Source of the DNA: an uncultured Clostridium sp. | GTDB lineage: Bacteria > Bacillota > Clostridia > TANB77 > CAG-508 | Assembly (NCBI GenBank): GCA_947302485.1 | Contig: CAMYVO010000002.1 | Location: 62,001-126,000 of the forward strand | Reading direction: 5' to 3' | DNA length: 64,000 nt | Shown here: piece by piece, positions 48,996-58,575 of the stretch | How positions within the stretch are numbered: position 1 is the stretch's first letter | Layout: every line of letters begins with the position of its first letter | Translations under genes and position numbers: made by a program | Notes under the pieces: model-generated | Databases searched by the model: none | Told to the model about the DNA's origin: nothing | The model's input: the letters and a program-made list of their open reading frames with translations, nothing else

Positions 48996-49024
48996 ATTTT
49001 AACTTAAATTTAGGTCGTTGTCAA
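48996..49024 (-). promoter_or_regulatory. infC operon promoter
   Basis: TTGACA (49024-49019), 17 bases, TAAAAT (49001-48996); near consensus. Confidence 0.85.
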
Positions 49025-49048
49025 TACTTTTGATAAAATTTATCTCTA

Positions 49049-49083
49049 AGGGAACCCAAAAGAGACTGTCCCTTTTGGGTCCC
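49049..49083. terminator. Hairpin of the GGGTC family
   Basis: AGGGAACCCAAAAGAGACTGTCCCTTTTGGGTCCCT region: arms GGGAACCCAAAAG / CTTTTGGGTCCC with minor mismatch. Third copy of the hairpin type in the window, sitting between two divergent promoters. Confidence 0.6.
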
Positions 49084-49098
49084 TCACTTTTTACATTC

Positions 49099-49127
49099 TT
49101 GCATTTTACGTTAATCTGTGGTATTAT
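49099..49127 (+). promoter_or_regulatory. Promoter of the HAD hydrolase gene
   Basis: TTGCAT, 17 bases, TATTAT, then AAGGAGGAAATATC before the ATG. Confidence 0.75.
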
Positions 49128-49152
49128 CTATATATAGGAAGGAGGAAATATC

Positions 49153-49809
49153 ATGAGTAAACAAAACATATCTGTTATATTTTCTGATTTAGAAGGTACA
49201 TTACTTTCTGAAGAAACCGGCACATTTGATCCAAGCAAGTTTCAAACCTTAATTAGTAATATGCATTCTTTTCTAACTGAAACATCTACAGAATTAAAAT
49301 TCATCATAGTTTCACCTATTGAATCACATTTAATACAGCCTATACTTGAAAATTTTAATAGTGAATTTCATAGGTTTAATAAAACAAATGGAACTAGATA
49401 TCAAATAGATTTTGCAGCATGCTATGATGATGCAACTGATATGGATAGACTACCAAATAATATTCTTCCTATATTATCTGCAAATGTTGGAAAAGAACGT
49501 ATTGTAAACTATTTAACAGATAGTTTAGGATATCGTTTTAATATATCAAATACTCTTTATATGGGAAACGGTAGAAATGATATTGCTTCTATAAATTTTT
49601 TAAGAAACAAATACAGAAAAAATGCTTATGCTATTTGTCCAGAAAATAGTAAGAGTTGGCTTAGAAATAATCCTAAAATATATCATGGAAAAGGTACTGA
49701 TTTGGATGGATTAAATGATGGTTTTAATCAACTTTTAATTGATTTGAAGAGAAAGTATGAAGAAAATCATAATTCTGATAGTCGAAATCATAATGATATG
49801 GAACTATAA
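49153..49809 (+). CDS. HAD superfamily hydrolase
   Basis: 218 residues. Motif I appears as FSDLEGTLL (normally DxDGT, with Glu at position 3) and motif IV as YMGNGRNDIASI (GDGxND-like with Asn in place of Asp). Cof-like type. Possibly a phosphatase with altered chemistry. Own promoter and terminator. Confidence 0.8.
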   Translation: MSKQNISVIFSDLEGTLLSEETGTFDPSKFQTLISNMHSFLTETSTELKFIIVSPIESHLIQPILENFNSEFHRFNKTNGTRYQIDFAACYDDATDMDRLPNNILPILSANVGKERIVNYLTDSLGYRFNISNTLYMGNGRNDIASINFLRNKYRKNAYAICPENSKSWLRNNPKIYHGKGTDLDGLNDGFNQLLIDLKRKYEENHNSDSRNHNDMEL

Positions 49810-49821
49810 ATTTATATAAAA

Positions 49822-49848
49822 CCACTCTAATAATATTAGAGTGGTTTT
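49822..49848 (+). terminator. Terminator of the HAD gene
   Basis: ACCACTCTAATA / TATTAGAGTGGT followed by TTTTA. Confidence 0.85.
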
Positions 49849-49915
49849 ATATATTACATTTTGTTTAGCATCTATCCCATTATATTAATTTTTCAATATT
49901 AAGGATAAAACTTAA

Positions 49916-51238
49916 TTATGTATGTGGAACACTTCTATCAATTTCTCCATACTCTGCTTGACGCTCGTCTATCATTTCATCCATTATTTGTTCATTTGTC
50001 TTTTCTATATTAGAAGAATCCAAGCGCTTTTCTGCAAATTCTTCCTTAACTATTTCTATTCCTGATTCTAACTGGTCGCCTCTGTATCCACATCTTAGTG
50101 CTAAATTCTTAGCCTCCTCGTCATTAATCATTGTATATTCACAGTCTTCATGTGTATCCTCTCTTCCATCTGCATTTGCTATAGCGATATTATCTGTTTC
50201 ATCTCCATGTTCTTCATGAAAATCTGCTTCACGATCTATATCATCAGCGCTATCAGTTCCTCGTGCATTCCTATTAATTTTTTGCATTTCAAATGATGTT
50301 TGAATCGGCTCATTTCTTGTTTCAAGTTGTATTTCTACTGGATCATTACCATCTTTTGTTTTTCTTCCTGAGTATACTTCTGTATAGCCTCCTATTTTTT
50401 TCTGTTCTACAGATATATATAATGATTTGTTAATTACAGACTCAAATCTACGCGTTGTACGCTGTTTATTTTTTTCTACGGTTTTATTAAGTTCTAATTT
50501 GGTATTATCATCATATGTTGGATTATTACCTGTTGCATCATCCACTTTAAATAAATCATTTACTGTTATTTCTTTATTTCCCTGTTTTACTTTTTCTATT
50601 ACATTTCCCTTATTATCTATCATGTCCATTGTTAGATTAGATGATAATGGGTTTTCATCCTTACTATTTGTTGGCCTTATTGCTAATTCTTCTACTCCAT
50701 TTGGAATACCATATGCTTGTCTAAATGTTGTTTTATCATCTACATAAACTTTGTCTACATCAATATATTGATTTGCATTATGTGGTTTTTGTGGTTTAGC
50801 TACTTTATCTTGTTCATTTTCCTCAGACACTATTTGCTCTTCTTCAATTTTCTTTAATGACTCTTTTTCATCTAGTTCTTTAATATCTTCTAAGAAATCT
50901 TTATCTTTTTTAAATGTATATTTTTCACTTGGCAAAATTTCATCTCTACCTTGCATTTGAACTGCAAGCATTTCTAAATCATCATCATAATATCTATATA
51001 GAACCTCGCCTTTTCTTTCTTCTATTATTACAAAAATATCTTTTTGTTTTTCTTCGTTTTCTCCATTTCTTTCATCTAACCAATTAATAGCACCAAGATA
51101 CTGAATATCTATAATACTAACATCTAATTCAGATTCAAAAATTTCAGCTTCTCTTTTATCTCTTAGAGCTTTCATTATTTCAATAATTTGCTCTCTTTTT
51201 TCCTCTATCTCATTTTTATTTAATTCTTCTTTACTCAT
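49916..51238 (-). CDS. Large acidic protein of unknown function
   Basis: 440 residues, very acidic, no membrane segment or signal. The N-terminal part begins with a charged helix and holds a GAINWLDERNGENEEKQKDI block; the middle has TTFRQAYGIPNGVEELAIRP; a C-terminal part is rich in D/E and ends DRSVPHT. I recognise no domain. The gene stands alone between two plus-strand genes. Confidence 0.7.
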   Translation of the reverse strand: MSKEELNKNEIEEKREQIIEIMKALRDKREAEIFESELDVSIIDIQYLGAINWLDERNGENEEKQKDIFVIIEERKGEVLYRYYDDDLEMLAVQMQGRDEILPSEKYTFKKDKDFLEDIKELDEKESLKKIEEEQIVSEENEQDKVAKPQKPHNANQYIDVDKVYVDDKTTFRQAYGIPNGVEELAIRPTNSKDENPLSSNLTMDMIDNKGNVIEKVKQGNKEITVNDLFKVDDATGNNPTYDDNTKLELNKTVEKNKQRTTRRFESVINKSLYISVEQKKIGGYTEVYSGRKTKDGNDPVEIQLETRNEPIQTSFEMQKINRNARGTDSADDIDREADFHEEHGDETDNIAIANADGREDTHEDCEYTMINDEEAKNLALRCGYRGDQLESGIEIVKEEFAEKRLDSSNIEKTNEQIMDEMIDERQAEYGEIDRSVPHT

Positions 51239-51404
51239 ACTATTCTCCTTTCATTTTGAGTTAGATAGTTTTTTATTTTATGTGTCTATATATATTTTAC
51301 ATGGAATTACTCGTTTTGTAAAGTTTTTTAGCCCATAGTCTTGATTTTTAGACATTTTATGCTATTATATATCATGTAAATTAAATTAACTAGGAGGAAT
51401 AAAA

Positions 51405-52328
51405 ATGGATAAGACATTGATTTTTGGACATAAAAACCCAGACACAGATTCAATTTGTTCAAGTATTGTAAAAGAAATATTAAATAAAAAAGAAAAAAAA
51501 GAAGATGCAAAAGCTGTAAGATTAGGTAATATTAATAAGGAAACTGAATATGTTTTAAATTATCTACAAATAGATGCACCAGAACTTATAGAAAGTGTAG
51601 ATGAATGTCAAAAGGTAATATTAGTAGATCATAATGACTTTGCTCAAAGTGCTAACAATATTGAAAACGCACAAATTATTGAAGTTGTAGATCATCATAG
51701 AATTGGTAACTTTAAAACAGTTGAACCATTATACTTTACAGCTAAACCTTATGGTTGTACATCTACAATACTTTATCAAGAGTTTGTTCAAAAAGGTATA
51801 AAAATAGATAAAATAGAAGCAATTTTAATGGCTAGCGCTATTATTTCAGATACCTTACTATTAAAATCTCCAACTACAACAGACTATGATAGAAAGGCAT
51901 TGGCAGAACTTGAAAAAATAGCTGGAATTGATGTAAATAACTTTGGACTTGAAATGTTAAAAGCTGGAACAAATTTAGATGATTATTCTTCAGAAGAATT
52001 ATTACATATTGATGCGAAAAGTTTAGAAAAAAATGACTTAAAATATATCATCGCTCAAGTAAATACCGTAAGTATAGAAGATGTTTTAAAAAGAGAAGAA
52101 GAAATTAAAGCAGCAATTAACAAGGAAATTAAAGAAAAAAATTTATGCTTATTTGTTTTTGCAATAACAGATATTTTAAATAGTAATTCAGAAATGATTA
52201 TTTTAGGAAAAAAATCAAATATTACTAAGGCTGCTTTTGGAAAAGATTTAGTCAATAATAGAGTATTTTTAGAAGGAGTTGTATCTCGTAAAAAACAAAT
52301 ACTACCATTTATTGATAAAAACATATAG
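51405..52328 (+). CDS. ppaC: Manganese-dependent inorganic pyrophosphatase (family II)
   Basis: 307 residues. DHH phosphoesterase with GHKNPDTDSICSS, DHNDFAQS, VDHHRIGNF motifs, and the C-terminal DHHA2 domain with the SRKKQILP substrate-binding end. Pulls biosynthetic reactions forward by hydrolysing pyrophosphate. AGGAGG site, own terminator. Confidence 0.97.
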   Translation: MDKTLIFGHKNPDTDSICSSIVKEILNKKEKKEDAKAVRLGNINKETEYVLNYLQIDAPELIESVDECQKVILVDHNDFAQSANNIENAQIIEVVDHHRIGNFKTVEPLYFTAKPYGCTSTILYQEFVQKGIKIDKIEAILMASAIISDTLLLKSPTTTDYDRKALAELEKIAGIDVNNFGLEMLKAGTNLDDYSSEELLHIDAKSLEKNDLKYIIAQVNTVSIEDVLKREEEIKAAINKEIKEKNLCLFVFAITDILNSNSEMIILGKKSNITKAAFGKDLVNNRVFLEGVVSRKKQILPFIDKNI

Positions 52329-52338
52329 CTATAATAAT

Positions 52339-52368
52339 AAAAATCCCCAGCTAAGCTGGGGATTTTTA
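52339..52368. terminator. Bidirectional terminator between ppaC and hydA
   Basis: AAATCCCCAGCT / AGCTGGGGATTT, with A run on one side and T run on the other. Confidence 0.9.
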
Positions 52369-52371
52369 TTA

Positions 52372-54123
52372 TTAGTCTAATTTATATTTTTCTCTTTTTA
52401 CGTAAATCGTATGTAGTAATTCATGAGCTTTGTGGCTTCCTGGCTTTTCTAAAAATTCAGCATATATCTTTTGGATTACAGGGTTTTCATGAGATTTTCT
52501 TATAGTACTCTTTTCATCTGCTGTGTAAAGTGATTTTGCTCTTTTTGCTCTTATATCAACACTCGCTCTTGTTTTTGAACTGTGTATTGGTTGTCCTCCA
52601 CCCATTACACATCCTCCAGGACATGCCATTATTTCTACAAATTGATAATCAGCTTTTCCAGATTGAATTTCATCCATAATTTTATTAGCATTTTTAAGTC
52701 CTGATGCAACTACTATTTTAACTTCTTTATCTCCTATTTTAACTGTTGCTCTTTTAATTCCTTTTTCTCCACGTATTTCTTTGTATTCTATATTATCTAA
52801 TTCTTTATTTAATAATGTTTCTGATACTGTTCTTAAAGCCGCTTCCATTACACCACCAGTTGTTCCAAATATAACTGCTGCACCAGTAGCTTCTCCCATT
52901 GGAGAATCATAAATGTCATCCTCTAGCCCAACAAAATCAATATGAGCTTGCTTAATCATTCTTGCAAGTTCTCTTGTTGTAATTACAGCATCAACATCTT
53001 CTAATCCTGCTCCATCCATATCATCTCTTGTTCTTTCAAATTTTTTAGCAATACATGGCATAACTGAAACTGTATAAATTTTAGCAGGATCTATTTTTTC
53101 TTTTTCTGCATAATATGATTTTATAATAGCTCCAAACATTTGATGTGGTGATTTACAGCTAGATAAATGTCCTATTAAATCTGGATAATTCATTTCGGCA
53201 TATCTTACCCATCCTGGACTACAAGATGTTATCATAGGTAATGTTCCACCATTTTGCAACCTTTCTATAAATTCATTTCCTTCTTCCATAATTGTAAAAT
53301 CTGCACCTGTATCTGTATCAAATACTTTATCAAATCCCATTTTCTTTAATGCAGCTACCATTTTTCCTGTAACATTAGTACCGATAGCCATCCCAAATTC
53401 TTCACCTAATGCAACTCTTACTGCTGGCGCAGTTTGTACTACAACATAAGCCTCTGGATCTTTAATCTTTCTCCAAACTTCTTTAGTACTATCTTTTTCT
53501 TTTAATGCACCTACTGGACAAGCCTCTATACATTGTCCACAGAAAGTACAGTTTACATCATTTAAACTTCTATTTTCTACTGTTGATACCATTGATTTAA
53601 AACCTCTGTTTATACAATCAATAGCCCCTATTCCTTGTACATTTTTACAAGTTGCAACACATCTTCTACATAAAATACATTTATTAAAATCTCTTACAAT
53701 AGATGGTGATAAATCATCAATTTCATGCTTTTGTCTTTCACCTTGATATTCTATTTCTGTAATATTAAAATCTTGTGCCAGCTTTTGAAGTTCGCAATTA
53801 CCATTTCTTGTGCAAGTTAAACAATCTCTATCATGATTTGATAATATTAAATCAAGCACTGTTTTTCTTGCCTCTATTAAATCTGGTGTATTTGTTCTAA
53901 CAATCATATTATCTTCTGCTTTTTGGATACAAGAAGTTGCGAACCCTCTTCTTCCTTCTACTTCCACTAAGCACATTCTACAATCTCCAACTTCATTTAT
54001 ATCTTTTAAAAAGCATAAAGTTGGGATATCAATATTTGCTTTTCTTGCAGCTTCTAAAATTGTTGTTCCTTTTGGAACTTCAACATCTATTCCGTCAATG
54101 TTTAATTTAACCATTTCTGACAT
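52372..54123 (-). CDS. hydA: [FeFe] hydrogenase catalytic subunit (HydA)
   Basis: 583 residues. N-terminal 2Fe-2S (CFLKDINEVGDCRMC), His-Cys cluster (HDRDCLTCTRNGNC), two 4Fe-4S (CILCRRCVATC, CTFCGQCIEACPVG) and the H-cluster motifs TSCSPGW, MPCIAKKFE and MACPGGCVMGGGQP. Last of three genes with NuoE- and NuoF-like subunits, the arrangement of trimeric NADH/ferredoxin-linked bifurcating hydrogenases. Produces or consumes H2 in the cytoplasm. Confidence 0.97.
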   Translation of the reverse strand: MSEMVKLNIDGIDVEVPKGTTILEAARKANIDIPTLCFLKDINEVGDCRMCLVEVEGRRGFATSCIQKAEDNMIVRTNTPDLIEARKTVLDLILSNHDRDCLTCTRNGNCELQKLAQDFNITEIEYQGERQKHEIDDLSPSIVRDFNKCILCRRCVATCKNVQGIGAIDCINRGFKSMVSTVENRSLNDVNCTFCGQCIEACPVGALKEKDSTKEVWRKIKDPEAYVVVQTAPAVRVALGEEFGMAIGTNVTGKMVAALKKMGFDKVFDTDTGADFTIMEEGNEFIERLQNGGTLPMITSCSPGWVRYAEMNYPDLIGHLSSCKSPHQMFGAIIKSYYAEKEKIDPAKIYTVSVMPCIAKKFERTRDDMDGAGLEDVDAVITTRELARMIKQAHIDFVGLEDDIYDSPMGEATGAAVIFGTTGGVMEAALRTVSETLLNKELDNIEYKEIRGEKGIKRATVKIGDKEVKIVVASGLKNANKIMDEIQSGKADYQFVEIMACPGGCVMGGGQPIHSSKTRASVDIRAKRAKSLYTADEKSTIRKSHENPVIQKIYAEFLEKPGSHKAHELLHTIYVKREKYKLD

Positions 54124-54163
54124 TTTTGTTTTCTCCTTTCAGGTTTCTATTATTTAAATAATC

Positions 54164-56023
54164 TTATTTAACAATTGCTTTAAAAGGGCATTTAGAAACA
54201 CAAACCCCACATCTAATACAAACATCTGGATTAATCTTATGTGGTTGTTTTACTTCTCCAGTAATAGCTCCTACTGGACAATTCTTTTTACATATTCCAC
54301 ATCCTTTACATTTGTCTGCCATAATCTCAATATTTGCAAGTGCTTTACATTCATTTGCAGGACACTTTTTGTCTATTACATGAGCTTCATATTCGTCTTT
54401 AAAATATTTCATTGTACTAAGTACTGGATTTGGTGCTGTTTGTCCAAGTCCACAAACAGAAGCTTTCTTAATATTTATTGCTAATCTTTCTAGTTTTTCT
54501 AAATCTTCTTTTTCTCCATTTCCTTCTGTTATTTTATTTAATATATCTAGCATTCTTCTTGTTCCAATTCTACATGGTGTACATTTTCCACAAGATTCCT
54601 CAACAGTAAATCCTAAATAGAATTTTGCAAGGTTAACCATACATTTAGAATCATCCATAACAATCAGTCCACCAGAACCCATCATTGATCCAATTGCTCC
54701 AAGTGACTCATAATCTATTGGTGTATCTAAATGTTCTTTAGGTATACATCCTCCAGAAGGTCCTCCAGTTTGTGCTGCTTTAAATTCTCTTCCATTTGGA
54801 ATTCCTCCACCAATATCAAAAACAATTTCTCTTAATGTAGTTCCCATTGGTACTTCAACTAAACCTATATTATTAACATTTCCACCAAGTGCAAAGACTT
54901 TTGTTCCTTTTGACTTTTCTGTTCCAATACTTGAATACCATTTAGCACCATTTAAAATAATTTTTGTAATATTTGCATATGTTTCTACATTATTAATTAA
55001 TGTTGGTTTTTGCCATAATCCGCTATTTGCTGGAAATGGTGGTTTTAATCTTGGTTGTCCTCTTCTTCCTTCAATAGACTCTAGAAGTGCTGTTTCTTCT
55101 CCACATACAAATGCTCCTGCGCCAAGTCTTATTTCTAGATCAAAATTAAAGCCTGTATTCCATATGTTTTTACCAAGTATTCCATATTCTCTTGCAGCTT
55201 CAATTGCTTTTCCAAATCTTTGTACAGCAATAGGATATTCTGCTCTAACATATATGTAACCTTTATCTGCTCCAATTGCATATCCTGCAATCATCATAGC
55301 TTCTATAACACAATGTGGATCTCCTTCTAGAATGCTTCTATCCATAAATGCCCCTGGATCTCCTTCATCAGCATTACATACAACATATTTTTGAGAACTT
55401 TGAGCCATTTTTGTAAATTCCCACTTTTTACCTGTTGGAAATCCAGCTCCACCTCTTCCTCTTAATCCTGAATCACTTATTTCTTTTATTACATCATCTT
55501 GTGACATTTCCAATAAAACTTTTTCTAATGCTTTATATCCATCAAATGCTATGTATTCATCAATATTTTCTGGGTCAATAACTCCACAATTTTTAAGTGC
55601 AATTCTTTTTTGTTTTTTATAGAAATTAAGTTCATCTAACCTGTCTACAAGTTTATCGTCTATATCATGGCATAATAGTCTTTCCACTTTCTTACCTTTT
55701 ATTATATGAGTATCTATTATTTCCTCACAATCATCTGGAGATACCATAGCATAGAATGTATCTTCTGGTCTTATTATAACTATTGGTCCTTTAGCACAAA
55801 GTCCAAAACATCCAGTTTGTATTACTCTAACATTTTTTATATTTTTTTCTTCAAGTATTCTTCTAAAATTTTCAATTATTTTAGGAGATTTTGAAGAAGT
55901 ACATCCTGTTCCTCTACAAACCAAAATATGTTTTTCATGTGTATTTGCTTTTAGATTAACCCTTAGGTCTAATTCTTCTCTTTTTTCTTTTCTTATTTTT
56001 CTAATTTCATCTAAAGATTTCAA
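54164..56023 (-). CDS. hydB: NADH-binding hydrogenase subunit (HydB, NuoF-like)
   Basis: 619 residues. N-terminal thioredoxin-like 2Fe-2S domain (CRGTGCTSS...TGCFGLCAKGP), FMN/NADH domain (GRGGAGFPTGKKWEF, ADEGDPGAFMDR), the 4Fe-4S SCGKCTPCRIGT and a C-terminal two-cluster ferredoxin (CKGCGICKKNCPVG, CIRCGVCVSKCPF). Electron entry from NADH to HydA; C-terminal ferredoxin domain is typical of bifurcating enzymes. Confidence 0.97.
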   Translation of the reverse strand: MKSLDEIRKIRKEKREELDLRVNLKANTHEKHILVCRGTGCTSSKSPKIIENFRRILEEKNIKNVRVIQTGCFGLCAKGPIVIIRPEDTFYAMVSPDDCEEIIDTHIIKGKKVERLLCHDIDDKLVDRLDELNFYKKQKRIALKNCGVIDPENIDEYIAFDGYKALEKVLLEMSQDDVIKEISDSGLRGRGGAGFPTGKKWEFTKMAQSSQKYVVCNADEGDPGAFMDRSILEGDPHCVIEAMMIAGYAIGADKGYIYVRAEYPIAVQRFGKAIEAAREYGILGKNIWNTGFNFDLEIRLGAGAFVCGEETALLESIEGRRGQPRLKPPFPANSGLWQKPTLINNVETYANITKIILNGAKWYSSIGTEKSKGTKVFALGGNVNNIGLVEVPMGTTLREIVFDIGGGIPNGREFKAAQTGGPSGGCIPKEHLDTPIDYESLGAIGSMMGSGGLIVMDDSKCMVNLAKFYLGFTVEESCGKCTPCRIGTRRMLDILNKITEGNGEKEDLEKLERLAINIKKASVCGLGQTAPNPVLSTMKYFKDEYEAHVIDKKCPANECKALANIEIMADKCKGCGICKKNCPVGAITGEVKQPHKINPDVCIRCGVCVSKCPFKAIVK

Positions 56024-56035
56024 AGTATTCCCTCC

Positions 56036-56533
56036 TTATTCTTTATTTTTATATTCTTCTATAACTTTTTTCATTAAATCCGGTGTCGCTTTTCCATACA
56101 CTTCATCATTTACTGTAAATACTGGAGCTAATCCACATGCACCAATACATCTAGTTTCTTCTAATGAGAATTTACCATCTGGAGTAGTTTCTCCTTCTTT
56201 TAGATTTAAAGTGTTTTTTACTGTATCAAGAATTTTTTCAGCTCCTTTTACAAAACATGCTGTTCCCATACATACAGATATATTATATCTCCCTTTTGGC
56301 TTTAATGTAAATCTAGAATAAAAAGTTACAACTCCATAAACTTCTGCCATTGGTATATTCAAGTATTCTGAAATTCTTTCTTGTGCCTTTGTTGGTATAT
56401 ATCCGTAATGTTCTTGAACTTCATTTAAAATTTGTATTAAATTATCTTTGTCATTTGTATACTTGTTTAATATATTTTCTAGATTTTCATCTTTGCAATT
56501 TCCATTGCAACATTTTGAACATTTATCTCCCAT
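56036..56533 (-). CDS. hydC: Hydrogenase 2Fe-2S subunit (HydC, NuoE-like)
   Basis: 165 residues. Thioredoxin-like fold with CMGTACFVKGAEK and RCIGACGLAP (four cluster cysteines); EVYGVVTFYSRF as in NuoE. An extra N-terminal Cys motif CSKCCNGNCK is unusual and may bind another metal. First gene of hydCBA. Confidence 0.96.
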   Translation of the reverse strand: MGDKCSKCCNGNCKDENLENILNKYTNDKDNLIQILNEVQEHYGYIPTKAQERISEYLNIPMAEVYGVVTFYSRFTLKPKGRYNISVCMGTACFVKGAEKILDTVKNTLNLKEGETTPDGKFSLEETRCIGACGLAPVFTVNDEVYGKATPDLMKKVIEEYKNKE

Positions 56534-56595
56534 TTGTTTTCCTCCTATATATATATTAATTATATAAAGGAATTTTATATAAATTCCTATTATTT

Positions 56596-56630
56596 AAGAC
56601 TCTTACTTGATTATAACAAATAAGAGTCTT
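56596..56630 (-). terminator. Terminator after hslO
   Basis: AAGACTCTTA / TAAGAGTCTT just beyond the hslO stop codon, followed by T-rich sequence on the minus strand. Confidence 0.6.
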
Positions 56631-56660
56631 TTTCTCAACAAATTTTTGTAATTTTCTACA

Positions 56661-57545
56661 TTAAATTTTTTCCAGTATTTCCTTTAATTTCTCTTTTGAG
56701 AAATTATATTTTTTATTACAGAATTGACAAATAATTTCTGCTTTTTCATCTTGTGCTATTATTTCTTTTAATTCTTTTTTCCCTAAAGAAATTAAACCTC
56801 TTTCAAATCTTTCTTTTGAACAATCACATTCATATACTGGTATAATATTTTCTTCTATAACTTTTACATCTTCATCATTCGTTACTGTTTTTGCTATCTC
56901 TATAAGGCTCATACCTTCTTCAAGCATTTTGCTAATTGGTTTTGTATTTTTTATGGCATCTTCTATGGCTTTAATGTCCTCTTCTTTAGCATCAGGCATT
57001 GGACTAATAAAATATCCTCCACTTGACCTTACTCCATTTTTATCTACTAACACTCCTAAAGCTACTACTGTTGGTTTTTGTTCAGAGCTAGCAAAATAAC
57101 TTGTAAAATCTTCAGCTATTTCTCCACTTACTAGTGGCACCATTCCAACATATGGTTCTTTCAATCCTATATCTTTAATAACTGTTAAATATCCATTTGT
57201 TCCAACAGCTCCACCTACATTAATCTTTCCATTTTCTTTTAATGGAAGTTCAACATGAGGATTTGAAACATATGCCTTTACTTTTGGAAAGCAGTTTGAT
57301 GTAGCAATAATATTTCCAATTGGGCCTTCTCCATTTATTTTTATAGTTATTTTATCTTGCATTTGTTTTAAATCTACACCCATAACCCCTATAATAGTTA
57401 ATACTCTTCCCAAGGTTGCTGTAGCTGTTGGACTTAAGTCATGTACTTTTCTTGCCTCTTCTACCAAATATGTACTATTAATACATGTAACACTTACTCT
57501 TCCTTCATGTGATAGGAACTTTATAATTCTATCATTATTTTCCAT
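56661..57545 (-). CDS. hslO: Redox-regulated chaperone Hsp33
   Basis: 294 residues. Core domain plus C-terminal redox switch: CDCSKERFERGL and CQFCNKKY supply the four zinc cysteines (CxC and CxxC). Holdase activated by oxidation. Isolated gene. Confidence 0.95.
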   Translation of the reverse strand: MENNDRIIKFLSHEGRVSVTCINSTYLVEEARKVHDLSPTATATLGRVLTIIGVMGVDLKQMQDKITIKINGEGPIGNIIATSNCFPKVKAYVSNPHVELPLKENGKINVGGAVGTNGYLTVIKDIGLKEPYVGMVPLVSGEIAEDFTSYFASSEQKPTVVALGVLVDKNGVRSSGGYFISPMPDAKEEDIKAIEDAIKNTKPISKMLEEGMSLIEIAKTVTNDEDVKVIEENIIPVYECDCSKERFERGLISLGKKELKEIIAQDEKAEIICQFCNKKYNFSKEKLKEILEKI

Positions 57546-57628
57546 TGGTAACTCCTTCTATTCTATATTTTAGTATTATATCATTTTCATAAATTAACAT
57601 CAATATTTAGTTTTAACTAACAATTTTT

Positions 57629-57666
57629 AAAAAGGGAAATAGATATAAATATCTATTTCCCTTTTT
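57629..57666 (-). terminator. Terminator of rplU-rpmA
   Basis: AAAAGGGAAATAGATA / TATCTATTTCCCTTTT at the end of the rpmA gene. Confidence 0.85.
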
Positions 57667-57670
57667 TATT

Positions 57671-57943
57671 TTAAGCTTCTTTTTTTTCGCTTGCAGGATA
57701 AACACTAACTTTCTTTTTATCCCTACCTAATCTTTCAAATTTAACAACACCGTCTACTAATGCATATAGTGTATCATCACTACCAATTCCTACATTAGTT
57801 CCTGGATGCATTTTTGTTCCTCTTTGTCTCATTAATATATTTCCTGCAAGAACGAATTGACCATCTGCTCTTTTTACGCCAAGACGTTTTGACTCACTAT
57901 CTCTACCGTTCTTAACACTACCTTGCCCTTTTTTATGTGCCAT
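57671..57943 (-). CDS. rpmA: 50S ribosomal protein L27, without N-terminal extension
   Basis: 90 residues, starting [16 protein letters not shown] directly at the mature end. Most Firmicutes L27 carries a short N-terminal extension removed by the protease Prp, whose gene normally lies between rplU and rpmA. Neither is present here; the gap to rplU is only 43 bases. Confidence 0.97.
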   Translation of the reverse strand: MAHKKGQGSVKNGRDSESKRLGVKRADGQFVLAGNILMRQRGTKMHPGTNVGIGSDDTLYALVDGVVKFERLGRDKKKVSVYPASEKKEA

Positions 57944-57986
57944 GTTGTTTTCACTCCTTTCGGTTTATATAATCTATATTTTATAA

Positions 57987-58346
57987 TTATTCTTCTACTT
58001 TTTCTTCAGCTTTTTCTGCTGTTTTCTTAGCAGCTGGTTTTTTGATTGCTGTAATTTCTACTTTTGTATAAGGTTGTCTATGTCCTTGTTTTCTTCTATA
58101 GTTTTTCTTTGCTTTGTATTTGAAAACAACTATTTTTTTACCTTTACCGTGTGAAACTACTTTTCCTTCAACCTTGAAACCTTTAACATAAGGATTTCCA
58201 ACTTGTACTTTGTCTTCATCAGATACTAAAACTACATTATCAAAAGTAACTTTTTTTCCTTCTTCAGCATCTAATTTTTCAAAAAATACAACATCACCTT
58301 TTGTTACTTTGTATTGTTTTCCACATGCTTCGATAATTGCATACAT
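57987..58346 (-). CDS. rplU: 50S ribosomal protein L21
   Basis: 119 residues, [41 protein letters not shown]; a lysine/alanine/glutamate-rich extension of about 18 residues ends the protein ([16 protein letters not shown]). First gene of rplU-rpmA. Confidence 0.97.
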   Translation of the reverse strand: MYAIIEACGKQYKVTKGDVVFFEKLDAEEGKKVTFDNVVLVSDEDKVQVGNPYVKGFKVEGKVVSHGKGKKIVVFKYKAKKNYRRKQGHRQPYTKVEITAIKKPAAKKTAEKAEEKVEE

Positions 58347-58349
58347 TAT

Positions 58350-58443
58350 GAAAGCACCTCCCTTTTTCGTATACTCGCTAACCTTGAATTTTAGGTATCT
58401 AAACTTAATTAGACTTTAATTACCTTGAATTATGCGGTTACAG
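58350..58443 (-). promoter_or_regulatory. Ribosomal protein L21 leader
   Basis: Minus-strand RNA has AACCGCATA...CAAGGT near the 5' end and GGTTAGCGAGTATACG near the 3' end, just before GGGAGGTGC, resembling the Firmicutes L21 leader in sequence and position. Confidence 0.72.
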
Positions 58444-58449
58444 TTTATT

Positions 58450-58479
58450 ATTTTAACATGCATACTACCAGTTTGTCAA
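58450..58479 (-). promoter_or_regulatory. rplU promoter
   Basis: TTGACA (58479-58474), 18 bases, TAAAAT (58455-58450). Confidence 0.78.
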
Positions 58480-58498
58480 CTATTCATTAGATAAAAAT

Positions 58499-58527
58499 TT
58501 GCTTTTTTATGTAAAATATGTTATACT
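58499..58527 (+). promoter_or_regulatory. Probable promoter of the zinc-ribbon gene
   Basis: TTGCTT, 17 bases, TATACT; a TATAAT at 58531 is an alternative -10. Followed by AAGGAGG. Confidence 0.5.
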
Positions 58528-58575
58528 TCTTATAATATCGTAATAGATATTACTAAATTTAAGGAGGAGACATGT

